Below, in pieces: positions 18,465 to 26,353 of a stretch of DNA of 64,000 nt. Source of the DNA: Lentisphaera marina (GTDB lineage: Bacteria; Verrucomicrobiota; Lentisphaeria; Lentisphaerales; Lentisphaeraceae). A model generated the notes under the pieces. That model did not search any database, was not told where the DNA came from, and was given only the letters and a program-made list of their open reading frames with translations. The stretch is taken from assembly GCF_028745505.1 (NCBI RefSeq), contig NZ_JAQZZL010000002.1, positions 1,860,001-1,924,000 of the forward strand, read 5' to 3'. A program made the translations under genes and the position numbers. The stretch's first letter is position 1; each line of letters opens with the position of its first letter.

Positions 18465-19241
18465 TCAACTCCCTTTAGCAAAAGTATTGAAGGACGAAAC
18501 GTCCGTAAGATAAAATTTTACTGGTAAAGTGAAGTAATCCCTTAGTAAATTTTTCACGGATTCATTAAATGGATTCAACATTGCTACACTCACTTCAGAC
18601 TTAGTTACTGAAAATATAAGCAGTTCACAATGAGATATCAATTTTTTAGGTAAGAGTTCGAGCTCATTTGAATAATGAAAATCACTTAAATCAACATATT
18701 CCATCTTAGACTGACTTTTTAGTGCTTCTAAAAGCTCCGAGTAGTTAACTCTATCACAGTCAGGTAAATGGCCAACAACGCCCTCCCATCCACTTGTTTC
18801 CTCTTGATTTCTTGACCTCATTAGATGCTGGCAAATATCCATATAAGCACTTGAATCTATCAAGCCAAGTTCTCGAAAACGAATCAGTAAATCAAGGTGA
18901 GGTCTGACATCGGTCCATTCACTTTTCCGTAAGGTAAAAAAGCGATCTTCCTTTTTTTTACACAAGGAAATCAAATCACGTATCTTTGAATGATTCCGAA
19001 AAAATTTCTTTTCTTTTTCCAAAGCAGTAAATTCAGCTAAATCCAATTCGCCATTTTGTGCTAATTCCAAACGTTTCTGAAATTCTTGAAGTTTTAAGGG
19101 CTCATTACTCTCAGTATAAATATCCACTAATCGTTTTAAAGCGAATTCATCATGAGGCACACTCAACAATACTGATTCATAAACCCGTGCTTCATCTAAA
19201 AGCTTTTCATCACTTTCTGAACTCCCCATAGCCTCGAACAC
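18465..19241 (-). CDS. Stand-alone GspE/PilB N-terminal (MshEN)-like protein
   Basis: 258 residues. The first ~80 are helical and TPR-like. The C-terminal ~150 follow the GspE N-terminal domain pattern: a helix FRELGLIDSSAYMDICQHL, then YSELLEALKSQSKMEYVDLS, then LPKKLISHCELLIFSV, VSVAMLNPFNES and a closing PVKFYLTD strand. No ATPase domain is attached. Such domains couple type II secretion or pilus ATPases to partners and sometimes bind c-di-GMP, but I do not see the full c-di-GMP motif. The frame begins at a GTG; an ATG at 19229 is an alternative. It heads the MglA/MglB unit. Confidence 0.65.
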   Translation of the reverse strand: MFEAMGSSESDEKLLDEARVYESVLLSVPHDEFALKRLVDIYTESNEPLKLQEFQKRLELAQNGELDLAEFTALEKEKKFFRNHSKIRDLISLCKKKEDRFFTLRKSEWTDVRPHLDLLIRFRELGLIDSSAYMDICQHLMRSRNQEETSGWEGVVGHLPDCDRVNYSELLEALKSQSKMEYVDLSDFHYSNELELLPKKLISHCELLIFSVTKSEVSVAMLNPFNESVKNLLRDYFTLPVKFYLTDVSSFNTFAKGS

Positions 19242-19367
19242 TCATTTTATTATCTTCAGTCAAGCCTTAGCATAATTGATTTCTAACTTAAGCACAATCT
19301 CTGCATTAAAAAATATCACGAAATCATAACAAATTTTGGTGGTCTACACAAAGAATACTGTGGAACC

Positions 19368-20024
19368 TTATTTTAACTGACTTACTTTATTCAGATGCTC
19401 AGTGAACTTTTCATTATTCTCTTCAGAATTCTCGGCAAACTCTAAGAACTCACCAAATTCTACGGTCATTTTTGAAAAGGGTAAAGGGATATAAAGTTTA
19501 TCCCATGTGGGCAACTTAAAAGCTGCTGAGTACCTCGCACCAATTGGAACTAATTTTTTCTTTGATTTAACCGCCAACATTACTGCGCCTGGCTGCGCTT
19601 CATAGATGGGGCCACGCGGTCCATCAGGCACAATACACATAAGCTTATTGGCTTCACGTAGGACTTTCAGTGACTTAATAAATGCAACTGCACCACCTTT
19701 ATCTTTCTTCTTCCTTTGAGCAGAGCCTCTAATAACGGAAAAACCCCTACTCATCATAATATCCGAAATCATTTGGCCATCACGAGATTTAGAAGCCATA
19801 CCAGTACTTTTCTCACAAACTCTACGCTCAAAAACATAAGAAAGAGCTAAAACTTGATTGTGCCAAAAAGCAATAATGAAGGATTCGTCATCATCATCTA
19901 AACAAGAAATATTACCTAAAAATTCTCGTCTTACTGTTAGCATCCATACACTGAAAAAACTACAAAACAACCATAAGCTTAGCTTATAGAGCAAACCTTC
20001 CGGATCGAAGAGTTTTTTAATCAA
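19368..20024 (-). CDS. DUF374 lysophospholipid acyltransferase-like protein
   Basis: 218 residues. An N-terminal hydrophobic anchor is followed by AFWHNQ (equivalent to the acyltransferase H-x4-D region), SKSRDGQMI, GSAQRKKKDKGG and VPDGPRGP, a set typical of the DUF374 LPLAT subfamily. It probably transfers acyl chains to a lipid at the cytoplasmic membrane. Its start overlaps the stop of the desaturase-like gene by 4 bp, placing it in the ketosynthase/ACP cluster, so its acyl donor may be the product of that cluster. Confidence 0.85.
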   Translation of the reverse strand: MIKKLFDPEGLLYKLSLWLFCSFFSVWMLTVRREFLGNISCLDDDDESFIIAFWHNQVLALSYVFERRVCEKSTGMASKSRDGQMISDIMMSRGFSVIRGSAQRKKKDKGGAVAFIKSLKVLREANKLMCIVPDGPRGPIYEAQPGAVMLAVKSKKKLVPIGARYSAAFKLPTWDKLYIPLPFSKMTVEFGEFLEFAENSEENNEKFTEHLNKVSQLK

Positions 20025-21391
20025 AGGAGTAAATACTTATTTGAAATTGAAATACCCGAGAGCAAAGCTCCCACAATACCTAAGAAACCTTGATCGGTAC
20101 CACAAAGATAAAGGTTCTCTGTATCAAAGGCACCTGACTTAACTTTTATGGGCGATCCATAAATCGCACCATTGATATGTGAAGTGAATTTTTTAACTGT
20201 TAAAGGTGTAAATGCATCCGTGTAAACTACACGATCACGAATTTTGTCTCCAAAGCCAGATGTATTAATTTGCTCTTTGACGAACTCTTCTTTTGTACGG
20301 CGATAAGTAGTCTCATCCATTTCTTTCCAGAGGTAATAATTAGCGAGTGAAGTGAAGCGTACTAGGCCTTCTCTTTCAACTTCATCATCATAATTAAAAT
20401 TGCCTGGCATACATATCACACCGGACTTACACGAATAGGGACTCGTGGTTTTACGGTAATGAAATTCTTCTTCTCGATTAAAGAAAATGATTGTTTCATC
20501 TAAACCGAGGTCTTTAACTGGAGTATCCAAAACTAGAATTGATTCCACAAAGGACAACTCACCTGCCACACCTGCTGGCACCTCATCATTTAACATCTCT
20601 AGAGTCTCACCATAACCCGCCGAAGAAAGCACATTCTGAGCATGAATAGTTTCGCCATTCTCTAATTGTACACCAATGGCTTTGTTATTGTGACGGAGAA
20701 TTTCTTTAACTCCAGTCTTCATGCGAACTTCGGCTCCATTCTCAAGTAATTTCTTTCTTAAAATTCTCAAGAGATGACGCACACCTGTACGTGGGCGACA
20801 AAAACCTTCGAGGTAAAGGCTTTTAAACATGATACAAAACTGCGAAAAATCCATATCATCTTCAACTGCACTTCCATAATACATAACAGGACAAAAAATC
20901 ATATCACGTAAAACTTTTGACTGAATAAAGCTGGCCACAACCTCTTGTGCTGAAATATATTTCGCATCCAGGGACACATCATCATAAGTCTTAACGTGCT
21001 CGACTAATTTCATGAAGCCATCTACTTCACTAGGAAATTCACGGGCAATTTCATCACTCATCATTGTGAATGAATTGCCAAAACAAATTTTGTTTTCGGG
21101 AAAATCTATTGCTGAATAACTTTGTTCCACTAGATCCAATTCATCGTAGGGGATTCTTAACTGTCGCAATAGTTTAGTCAAGGGGGCCGAACGCTGTTTA
21201 CGCTCAACGAAGTTGGTCATAGCATGCAAGCCCACATCAAAACGACGTCCATCTTTTGAAAAGTGAGAGTTCAAACCACCAGGGATAGCATGCTTTTCTA
21301 AGACTAGAACTTTTTTGCCATAATGTGCTAAGCGAATGCCTGCAGCCAAGCCGGACATGCCAGCTCCAATAATAATTGTATCGTAAGTCAT
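20021..21391 (-). CDS. Phytoene-desaturase/CrtISO-like FAD oxidoreductase
   Basis: 456 residues. The N-terminal Rossmann motif IIGAGMSGLAAGIRLAHYGKK binds FAD (key residues G-x-G-x2-G), and the next segment VLEKHAIPGGLNSHF is typical of CrtI/CrtISO/retinol-saturase relatives. The C-terminal LYLCGTDQGFLGIVGALLSG closes the FAD site. With a KAS II, an ACP and an acyltransferase next to it, an acyl-chain or polyene desaturase/isomerase is more likely than a carotenoid enzyme; no phytoene synthase is in the window. No Shine-Dalgarno precedes the ATG: the upstream bases are the U-tract of a terminator. Confidence 0.8.
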   Translation of the reverse strand: MTYDTIIIGAGMSGLAAGIRLAHYGKKVLVLEKHAIPGGLNSHFSKDGRRFDVGLHAMTNFVERKQRSAPLTKLLRQLRIPYDELDLVEQSYSAIDFPENKICFGNSFTMMSDEIAREFPSEVDGFMKLVEHVKTYDDVSLDAKYISAQEVVASFIQSKVLRDMIFCPVMYYGSAVEDDMDFSQFCIMFKSLYLEGFCRPRTGVRHLLRILRKKLLENGAEVRMKTGVKEILRHNNKAIGVQLENGETIHAQNVLSSAGYGETLEMLNDEVPAGVAGELSFVESILVLDTPVKDLGLDETIIFFNREEEFHYRKTTSPYSCKSGVICMPGNFNYDDEVEREGLVRFTSLANYYLWKEMDETTYRRTKEEFVKEQINTSGFGDKIRDRVVYTDAFTPLTVKKFTSHINGAIYGSPIKVKSGAFDTENLYLCGTDQGFLGIVGALLSGISISNKYLLL

Positions 21392-21397
21392 AATAAT

Positions 21398-21423
21398 AAA
21401 AAAAGGGGACTTAAAAGTCCCCT
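21398..21423 (-). terminator. Intrinsic terminator directly upstream of the desaturase-like gene
   Basis: On the minus strand AGGGGACTT and AAGTCCCCT form a perfect 9-bp stem with a 2-nt loop, followed by six further T. It lies 20 bp after the ACP stop, and the T run ends only 6 nt before the ATG of the next gene. It would end most fabF-acp transcripts and leave the downstream genes to read-through. Confidence 0.85.
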
Positions 21424-21443
21424 AATCGAAATTTTCAATCGCC

Positions 21444-21695
21444 CTAAATATCTTTCATTTTAGGCTCAAGGTAAGCCACACAACTATCTAGAGTTGCGAG
21501 TTCACCATATTCAGCTTCGGGAACTTCTACATTGTAGAGCTTTCTCAATTCCATAACGATATCTAAAAAATCCATAGAATCCAACTCAAGCTGATCTCTA
21601 AGTGCTACTGCTGGATCAATATTGCTGCAATCTTCGTCTGGTACAATATCTTTTATAATGTCAATGATTGCCTGAGCAATACCTTCATTTGTCAT
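21444..21695 (-). CDS. Acyl carrier protein
   Basis: 83 residues, acidic and helical. The phosphopantetheine attachment Ser is in the motif LELDSMDFLDIV, matching the ACP consensus D-S-x-D. It is probably a dedicated carrier for the adjacent ketosynthases rather than the main fatty-acid ACP, because the usual fabD-fabG-acpP-fabF neighbourhood is absent. It lies 88 bp downstream of the KAS II gene. Confidence 0.92.
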   Translation of the reverse strand: MTNEGIAQAIIDIIKDIVPDEDCSNIDPAVALRDQLELDSMDFLDIVMELRKLYNVEVPEAEYGELATLDSCVAYLEPKMKDI

Positions 21696-21783
21696 TTAAC
21701 GACTCCAAAATAATTTAATTTTAACTAAAACTTAGTTTGTAAAGTCTTCGAATATAATCCGACCTTACAAATCAAGCAAATCA

Positions 21784-23073
21784 TTAGTCTAAAAAACGAC
21801 TCACAATCAAAGCAGAATTAATACCTAACATACCAAAAGAGTTATTAAGGATGTGATCTACTGACTCTAACTCAACAGCTTCTTTCGTCACTAAGTTATT
21901 AACAGCACATGCTGGATCAACATTATCCACGTTCATGCATGCATGAACTTTATTATCCTCAAAAGACAATAAATTCCCTGCTAATTCCAAAGCACCTGCG
22001 CCACCCATAGCATGACCAATAAAGCCTTTTGTATTATTCACATACGTATTTTCAGATGAGCCAAAAACTTCATTAATTGCTTTTGACTCTTGAATATCTC
22101 CTGCACTCGTGCCAGTGGCATGAGTATTGACAATGTGAATATCTTCAGCACTTAAGCCAGCTTTTGAAAGCGCCTTGTGCATACACTCAGCCTGTCTTTC
22201 ATTATTTGGCAAAACAAAATTTGTCGCATCTGAATTAATGTGATAACCGGTGATTTCTCCATATATCTTAGCTCCACGAGCTAAGGCATCATCTAAACGC
22301 TCTAAAGTGTATAAGGCACCACCTTCTGAAATCACAATACCATTGCGATCCACATCAAAGGGACGGCTCGCCTTTTCTGCAACTTCATTTTCAGCTAGCG
22401 CACCCTGGCTTTTAAAGGCTGCAAAAATCCCAAAAGTATGAATACTTTCAGAGATTCCACCTGCTAGAGCCACATCAACTTCACCAAGAAGCAATTGCTG
22501 CAATCCATTTATTAAACCAACATTACCTGCAGCACAAGCAGCACCCAAACAATAATGCGGACCAGTTATTCCGAATTTAACAGTCACTTCACCAGCTGGA
22601 TTATTGGCAACTGTTCGTGGATTATGGTGATGCGTCCAATATTTAACATCGTAATCAAACTTACTTAAGTTGTAGACTTCATTCTCCGTCTCAACATTGC
22701 CGTGCTCAGTAGTACCAACAAAAACACCGATCCTTGATCTATCTATGGCATCTAGGTCGAGGCCCGCATCTTCTAAAGCTTCTCCTGCGCAATAAATACT
22801 CACGGAACCAGCACGAGTCCCAACTCGCAACTCCTTCTTTGTTTGATACTTCAATTTATCAAAGTCACATGCGCCGGCAAAAGTATCGCCTATATACCTT
22901 ATATTATAATCACTTATCCCCGACACTCCATCTAGAAGGTTCTGGCGGTATTCCTGCAAGTTATTTCCGTTGGGAGAAGTTAATCCCACACCAGTAATAA
23001 CGATACGCGTAGAAGGTGCTTTTTCTTTTGTCTTAGCTTGCAAAATTCGTTCCTGATTTATTGTGCTTGTCAT
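21784..23073 (-). CDS. Beta-ketoacyl-ACP synthase II (FabF-like)
   Basis: 429 residues. The thiolase-fold ketosynthase triad is intact: Cys180 in GAACAAGNVG, His318 in NTHATGTSAGD and His354 in NTKGFIGHAMGGAGAL. It should extend ACP-bound acyl chains by decarboxylative condensation with malonyl-ACP. The N-terminus has ~20 extra residues before the RIVITGVGLTSPNG start of the fold. Located at the head of the ACP/desaturase/acyltransferase cluster and divergent from a KAS III, so it probably serves a special lipid or polyene pathway. Confidence 0.9.
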   Translation of the reverse strand: MTSTINQERILQAKTKEKAPSTRIVITGVGLTSPNGNNLQEYRQNLLDGVSGISDYNIRYIGDTFAGACDFDKLKYQTKKELRVGTRAGSVSIYCAGEALEDAGLDLDAIDRSRIGVFVGTTEHGNVETENEVYNLSKFDYDVKYWTHHHNPRTVANNPAGEVTVKFGITGPHYCLGAACAAGNVGLINGLQQLLLGEVDVALAGGISESIHTFGIFAAFKSQGALAENEVAEKASRPFDVDRNGIVISEGGALYTLERLDDALARGAKIYGEITGYHINSDATNFVLPNNERQAECMHKALSKAGLSAEDIHIVNTHATGTSAGDIQESKAINEVFGSSENTYVNNTKGFIGHAMGGAGALELAGNLLSFEDNKVHACMNVDNVDPACAVNNLVTKEAVELESVDHILNNSFGMLGINSALIVSRFLD

Positions 23074-23150
23074 TAATTTCGCGATAAGAATATCTCCAAT
23101 TCAATACTTATACAACTTTATAAAGCACATTCTTCAAAGATACTAAGATG

Positions 23151-23178
23151 TTGACAGGGCAGTTTTTAACATTATACT
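23151..23178 (+). promoter_or_regulatory. Strong sigma70-type promoter of the KAS III gene
   Basis: Consensus -35 TTGACA, 16-bp spacer, -10 TATACT. The predicted start of transcription is about 25-30 bp before the KAS III start codon. It lies in the 138-bp gap shared with the divergent KAS II gene. Confidence 0.65.
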
Positions 23179-23211
23179 ACTCGCCTTCTCAAAAATAAGC
23201 CATTTAAATAG

Positions 23212-24252
23212 ATGTACAGCAAAGTTAAAATCGACGGCTTTCAAGCCCACACTCCCGATTCAATCCTCACTTCAGAAGCAGTTGAGGAGATGCTTCGTCC
23301 GGCCTATGATAAACTCAATTTATCAAAAGGGCGTCTTGAAATGTTCACAGGTATCAAAGAAAGACGCTACTGGCCACTCGACAAAACACCAAGCCAAGCA
23401 TCAGCTGAAGCTGCAGAAAAACTCATTTCAAAACTTGATATCGCTAAAGACGAAATCGACATTGTCATTCACTGCTCAGTTTGTCGTGATTTCTTAGAGC
23501 CCGCCACTGCGAGTGTCGTACACAATTTACTTGGACTCAAACCCCAGGCACTAAACTTCGATATCTCAAACGCCTGCCTTGGCGTCATCACAGGAATGAA
23601 AGTCATTGCCGACATGATTGAAGCAGGTACAATCAGGAGAGGTTTATTAGTTTCTGGCGAAATTGGCTTCCCACTCCTGAAACAAACTATTGACCACCTC
23701 AATGAACAAAAGCACTTAAGAAGACAAGATTTCAAACCTCATTTTGCATCTCTCACAATTGGCTCTTGTGCAGCTGCCGTCATCTTGTCGCACGAAGATT
23801 ACGCAAAAGAAGATAGCCATAAACTACTCGCCATAAATTCCTACGCCAACACAGCCCAAAACGACCTTTGTCAGGGCGGACATAACAACAATTCTGCTAA
23901 TGGCCCTCTAATGCAAACAGACTCTGAAGCACTACTCGTTGCCGGCGTCGAAACCGCAACAAAAGCTTGGCCTGCTTTCCTAGAAGAATGCCAATGGTCT
24001 ATTGAAGACATTGACCGCTGCTGCACTCACCAAGTAGGGTCCGCACACACACGCTTGCTCTTCGACAAACTAGGCTTAAGTACTGATTTAGACTTCCAAA
24101 CTTTCGACAAACTCGGCAATTGTGGATCAGCAAGTTTACCTGCCACGACGGCTTTAGCTGCAGAATCTGGACATTTACAAAAAGGCCACAAAATTGCTCT
24201 ACTTGGCATCGGTTCAGGAATTAACTGCTCTTTGTGTGCAATCGAATGGTAA
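23212..24252 (+). CDS. Beta-ketoacyl-ACP synthase III-like protein
   Basis: 346 residues. The KAS III triad Cys122 (ISNACLGV), His273 (CCTHQVG) and Asn303 (LGNCGSAS) is present. The fold is that of FabH/OleA relatives, which start chains from an acyl-CoA or perform head-to-head condensation; the sequence diverges from housekeeping FabH. It is divergent from the KAS II/ACP/desaturase/acyltransferase unit and probably supplies its primer. No clear ribosome binding site is visible before the ATG. Confidence 0.88.
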   Translation: MYSKVKIDGFQAHTPDSILTSEAVEEMLRPAYDKLNLSKGRLEMFTGIKERRYWPLDKTPSQASAEAAEKLISKLDIAKDEIDIVIHCSVCRDFLEPATASVVHNLLGLKPQALNFDISNACLGVITGMKVIADMIEAGTIRRGLLVSGEIGFPLLKQTIDHLNEQKHLRRQDFKPHFASLTIGSCAAAVILSHEDYAKEDSHKLLAINSYANTAQNDLCQGGHNNNSANGPLMQTDSEALLVAGVETATKAWPAFLEECQWSIEDIDRCCTHQVGSAHTRLLFDKLGLSTDLDFQTFDKLGNCGSASLPATTALAAESGHLQKGHKIALLGIGSGINCSLCAIEW

Positions 24253-24280
24253 TTTCATAAGATTTGTCCTCTTTTTTGCA

Positions 24281-24309
24281 TTGACACCATTTTATTCCCT
24301 CTGTAAATT
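24281..24309 (+). promoter_or_regulatory. Predicted promoter of the coiled-coil membrane protein gene
   Basis: Consensus -35 TTGACA, 17-bp spacer, -10 TAAATT. Predicted transcription start is about 50 bp upstream of the ATG at 24364. Confidence 0.5.
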
Positions 24310-24363
24310 ATGGGGAGATACAATAATCTTTTATAACAAACTCAAAAATTCGGAGTGTCAAAC

Positions 24364-25572
24364 ATGTTAATCTTAAACAGATTCTTAAACGTCATAAACT
24401 TGCTTCTTGCTATCGCAGCATGCGGGACTGCATTATTACTCAACCAGCGTCGAATTGAATTACGCGAAAGAGCTGATGTTTTTGCTACTAATATTGTAGA
24501 GTCCGTTGTAGAGATTGACGGCAAGACTGGATCCGACACATGGCTTGGTGATGGCATTGGTGACAAGATCAATGCAGATCAACTTGGATGGGAAGCTTAT
24601 CACACAAATCCAGCTTCTGTAAAAGAACAACTCACAAAAATCAAAGCTCTCATGGCCAAAGCTACTGAGCACAGAAATCAACTCTCTACTGAAATCCTCC
24701 GTGTTGGTAATGCTGTTAAAGCTCCTTTTGACGACAAAGATTCTGTAGTTCGTACTCTGAACCAATATGGTCAAACTGAAGACAACGTAAAAGTCATTGT
24801 TAATCACATTGAAGCTCTCGACAAAAGAGAAAAAGAAATTGTTGCACAAATTGTTGCTCTTTCTAATACTATAGATAAAGCTATCGAAGCTTCTGACATC
24901 AACGACCCAAGCACGCTTGAAGACCAGTCTTATACTACACCTTTAGAAAAGCTTAACCGTAACGTAAAAAATCTTTACGACCGTGCAAACACTCTTTCTA
25001 ACACATTTAAAGAAGCTATTGCCGCTGCACCACTCGTAGACTGGACTGCTGACGCTGACCAACTCGCTTCTGAAGACGAGTACTCTTCTCAAACAGCTAA
25101 GTTCATCGCTGACATGGAAGCATACAATAAGAAAGTAAAAGAATTCCAAGCAGCTGCAGAAAAAATCGAAGAACTCATGGTTAAAGCTGAAGAACTCGAA
25201 CTCAACCTCGAAGAAGCTAACGGCGAAATCAATGAGCTTAAAAATTCTGTTGGTAAAAAAGATACCGAAATTGCACGTCTTGAAAGACAAGTTGAACTCC
25301 TCACACCTGACGAAGACGCAGTTGGCGCAATGCCACCAAACCTCACTGCAACAGTTCTTGAAGTCAACACAACTTTCGACTTCATTGTACTCGACAAGGG
25401 TTCTGAAGATGAAGTCTTCAACAAAGGCGAAATGCTCATCCACCACAATGGTGAGTACGTTTGCAAAGTAAAAATCACAAGAGTTTTAGACCACAAAGCA
25501 ATTGCTGAAGTACTTAACGTAGCTCGCAAAGGCATGCCCGAAGTTGGCTTCGAAGCCATCGTCGCACAATAA
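24364..25572 (+). CDS. Membrane-anchored coiled-coil protein of unknown function
   Basis: 402 residues from the ATG at 24364, preferred to a GTG three codons earlier because CGGAG lies 8 bp before the ATG. One N-terminal transmembrane helix (about residues 6-22) is followed by ~290 residues of predicted helix and coiled coil, ending in a strongly charged segment. A C-terminal ~80-residue beta-rich part (VLEVNTTFDFIVLDKGSEDEVFNKGEML) resembles the C-terminal domain found after coiled coils in MreC-like envelope proteins. Codon choice is highly biased (regular CTC, GAA, GCT), which suggests strong expression. It heads a small unit with two micro-proteins. Confidence 0.75.
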   Translation: MLILNRFLNVINLLLAIAACGTALLLNQRRIELRERADVFATNIVESVVEIDGKTGSDTWLGDGIGDKINADQLGWEAYHTNPASVKEQLTKIKALMAKATEHRNQLSTEILRVGNAVKAPFDDKDSVVRTLNQYGQTEDNVKVIVNHIEALDKREKEIVAQIVALSNTIDKAIEASDINDPSTLEDQSYTTPLEKLNRNVKNLYDRANTLSNTFKEAIAAAPLVDWTADADQLASEDEYSSQTAKFIADMEAYNKKVKEFQAAAEKIEELMVKAEELELNLEEANGEINELKNSVGKKDTEIARLERQVELLTPDEDAVGAMPPNLTATVLEVNTTFDFIVLDKGSEDEVFNKGEMLIHHNGEYVCKVKITRVLDHKAIAEVLNVARKGMPEVGFEAIVAQ

Positions 25573-25589
25573 TTTAGGAGACATTCACT

Positions 25590-25739
25590 ATGATGAATTC
25601 AGTCTTAACGTTTATCGTTAACTTAATTACGCTTGCCTTGATCTGCACAGCCTTGTACTTCACTTTTGAAGAGGCACAACATTATACAGGTAGCGAAAAA
25701 TTATGGAAAAAAGAAAGCTGGACAAAACCAGGTCAGTAA
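25590..25739 (+). CDS. 49-residue single-pass membrane micro-protein
   Basis: A short ORF with a good Shine-Dalgarno (TTAGGAG, 9 bp before the ATG), only 17 bp after the coiled-coil gene. The product is one hydrophobic helix (about residues 4-24: SVLTFIVNLITLALICTALY) and a short charged tail. No family recognised. Position and ribosome binding site argue that it is real; it may be a partner of the membrane-anchored coiled-coil protein. Confidence 0.65.
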   Translation: MMNSVLTFIVNLITLALICTALYFTFEEAQHYTGSEKLWKKESWTKPGQ

Positions 25740-25882
25740 TTAAAATCGCTCTATTTCTTTCAATCACAGCCCTGCTTAGCAGTGGCTGTGCTTTTTTGAA
25801 TAAAGAGCAGGGATACGTGGATGACAAACCACAAAACACTCCCACCAACTGGGAACGAAACGCCTTTGGCATAGGTTTCTAG
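25703..25882 (+). CDS. 59-residue predicted lipoprotein
   Basis: Begins inside the preceding micro-protein gene in another frame and continues to 25882. The product has a basic start (MEKRKLDKTR), a hydrophobic core and a clear lipobox LSSGC with Cys29, leaving a mature lipoprotein of ~31 residues ending in NWERNAFGIGF. No family recognised. It is followed after 3 bp by trmL. The lipobox makes chance less likely, but the start lacks an obvious Shine-Dalgarno and would depend on coupling. Confidence 0.6.
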   Translation: MEKRKLDKTRSVIKIALFLSITALLSSGCAFLNKEQGYVDDKPQNTPTNWERNAFGIGF

Positions 25883-25885
25883 TTA

Positions 25886-26341
25886 ATGAATATCGTTCTA
25901 TTTCAGCCTCTCATACCCCAAAACACTGGGACTATTGGGAGGCTTGCTGTTTGCACAGATAATCACCTCCATCTCATCAAACCCCTGGGTTTCAAGATTG
26001 ACGAAAAGAAAATCAAAAAAGCCGGCATGGATTATTGGCCTCACGTCAAACTCCATATACACGAATCTTGGGATGAGTTCCTTAGTAATACACCATCAGA
26101 CAAAACCATGGTCTTTTGCACCACCAAGTGTAAAAAAACTATTTACGACCATGAATTCTCAGAAGACGACTACTTAATTTTTGGCAACGAATCACATGGA
26201 CTGCCTCCTGATTTTTATGAAAAATACCAAGAGAATCTATTCACCATTCCTATGCGAGGTGATCATTTGCGAAGTCACAACCTAGCCAACTCGGTCTCTA
26301 TCGTTACCTACGAAGCCATTCGCCAAATATCATATACCTAA
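25886..26341 (+). CDS. trmL: tRNA (cytidine/uridine-2'-O)-methyltransferase TrmL
   Basis: 151 residues, normal for the TrmL/YibK subgroup of SPOUT methyltransferases. Visible motifs: NTGTIGRLAVCTD near the N-terminus, FGNESHGLP and the knot-forming IPMRGDHLRSHNLANSVSIVTYE at the C-terminus (key residues I-P-M, S/H-N-L-x-x-S-V-x-I). It would methylate the wobble position 34 of certain tRNA(Leu). It is followed 12 bp later by rnr. Confidence 0.93.
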   Translation: MNIVLFQPLIPQNTGTIGRLAVCTDNHLHLIKPLGFKIDEKKIKKAGMDYWPHVKLHIHESWDEFLSNTPSDKTMVFCTTKCKKTIYDHEFSEDDYLIFGNESHGLPPDFYEKYQENLFTIPMRGDHLRSHNLANSVSIVTYEAIRQISYT

Positions 26342-26353
26342 AAGGTTAAATTT

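Noticed and set aside
24460..25559. Three long antisense ORFs opposite the coiled-coil protein gene.
   Set aside because: They arise from the strongly biased codon use of the sense gene; no start signals and cysteine/serine-rich low-complexity products.
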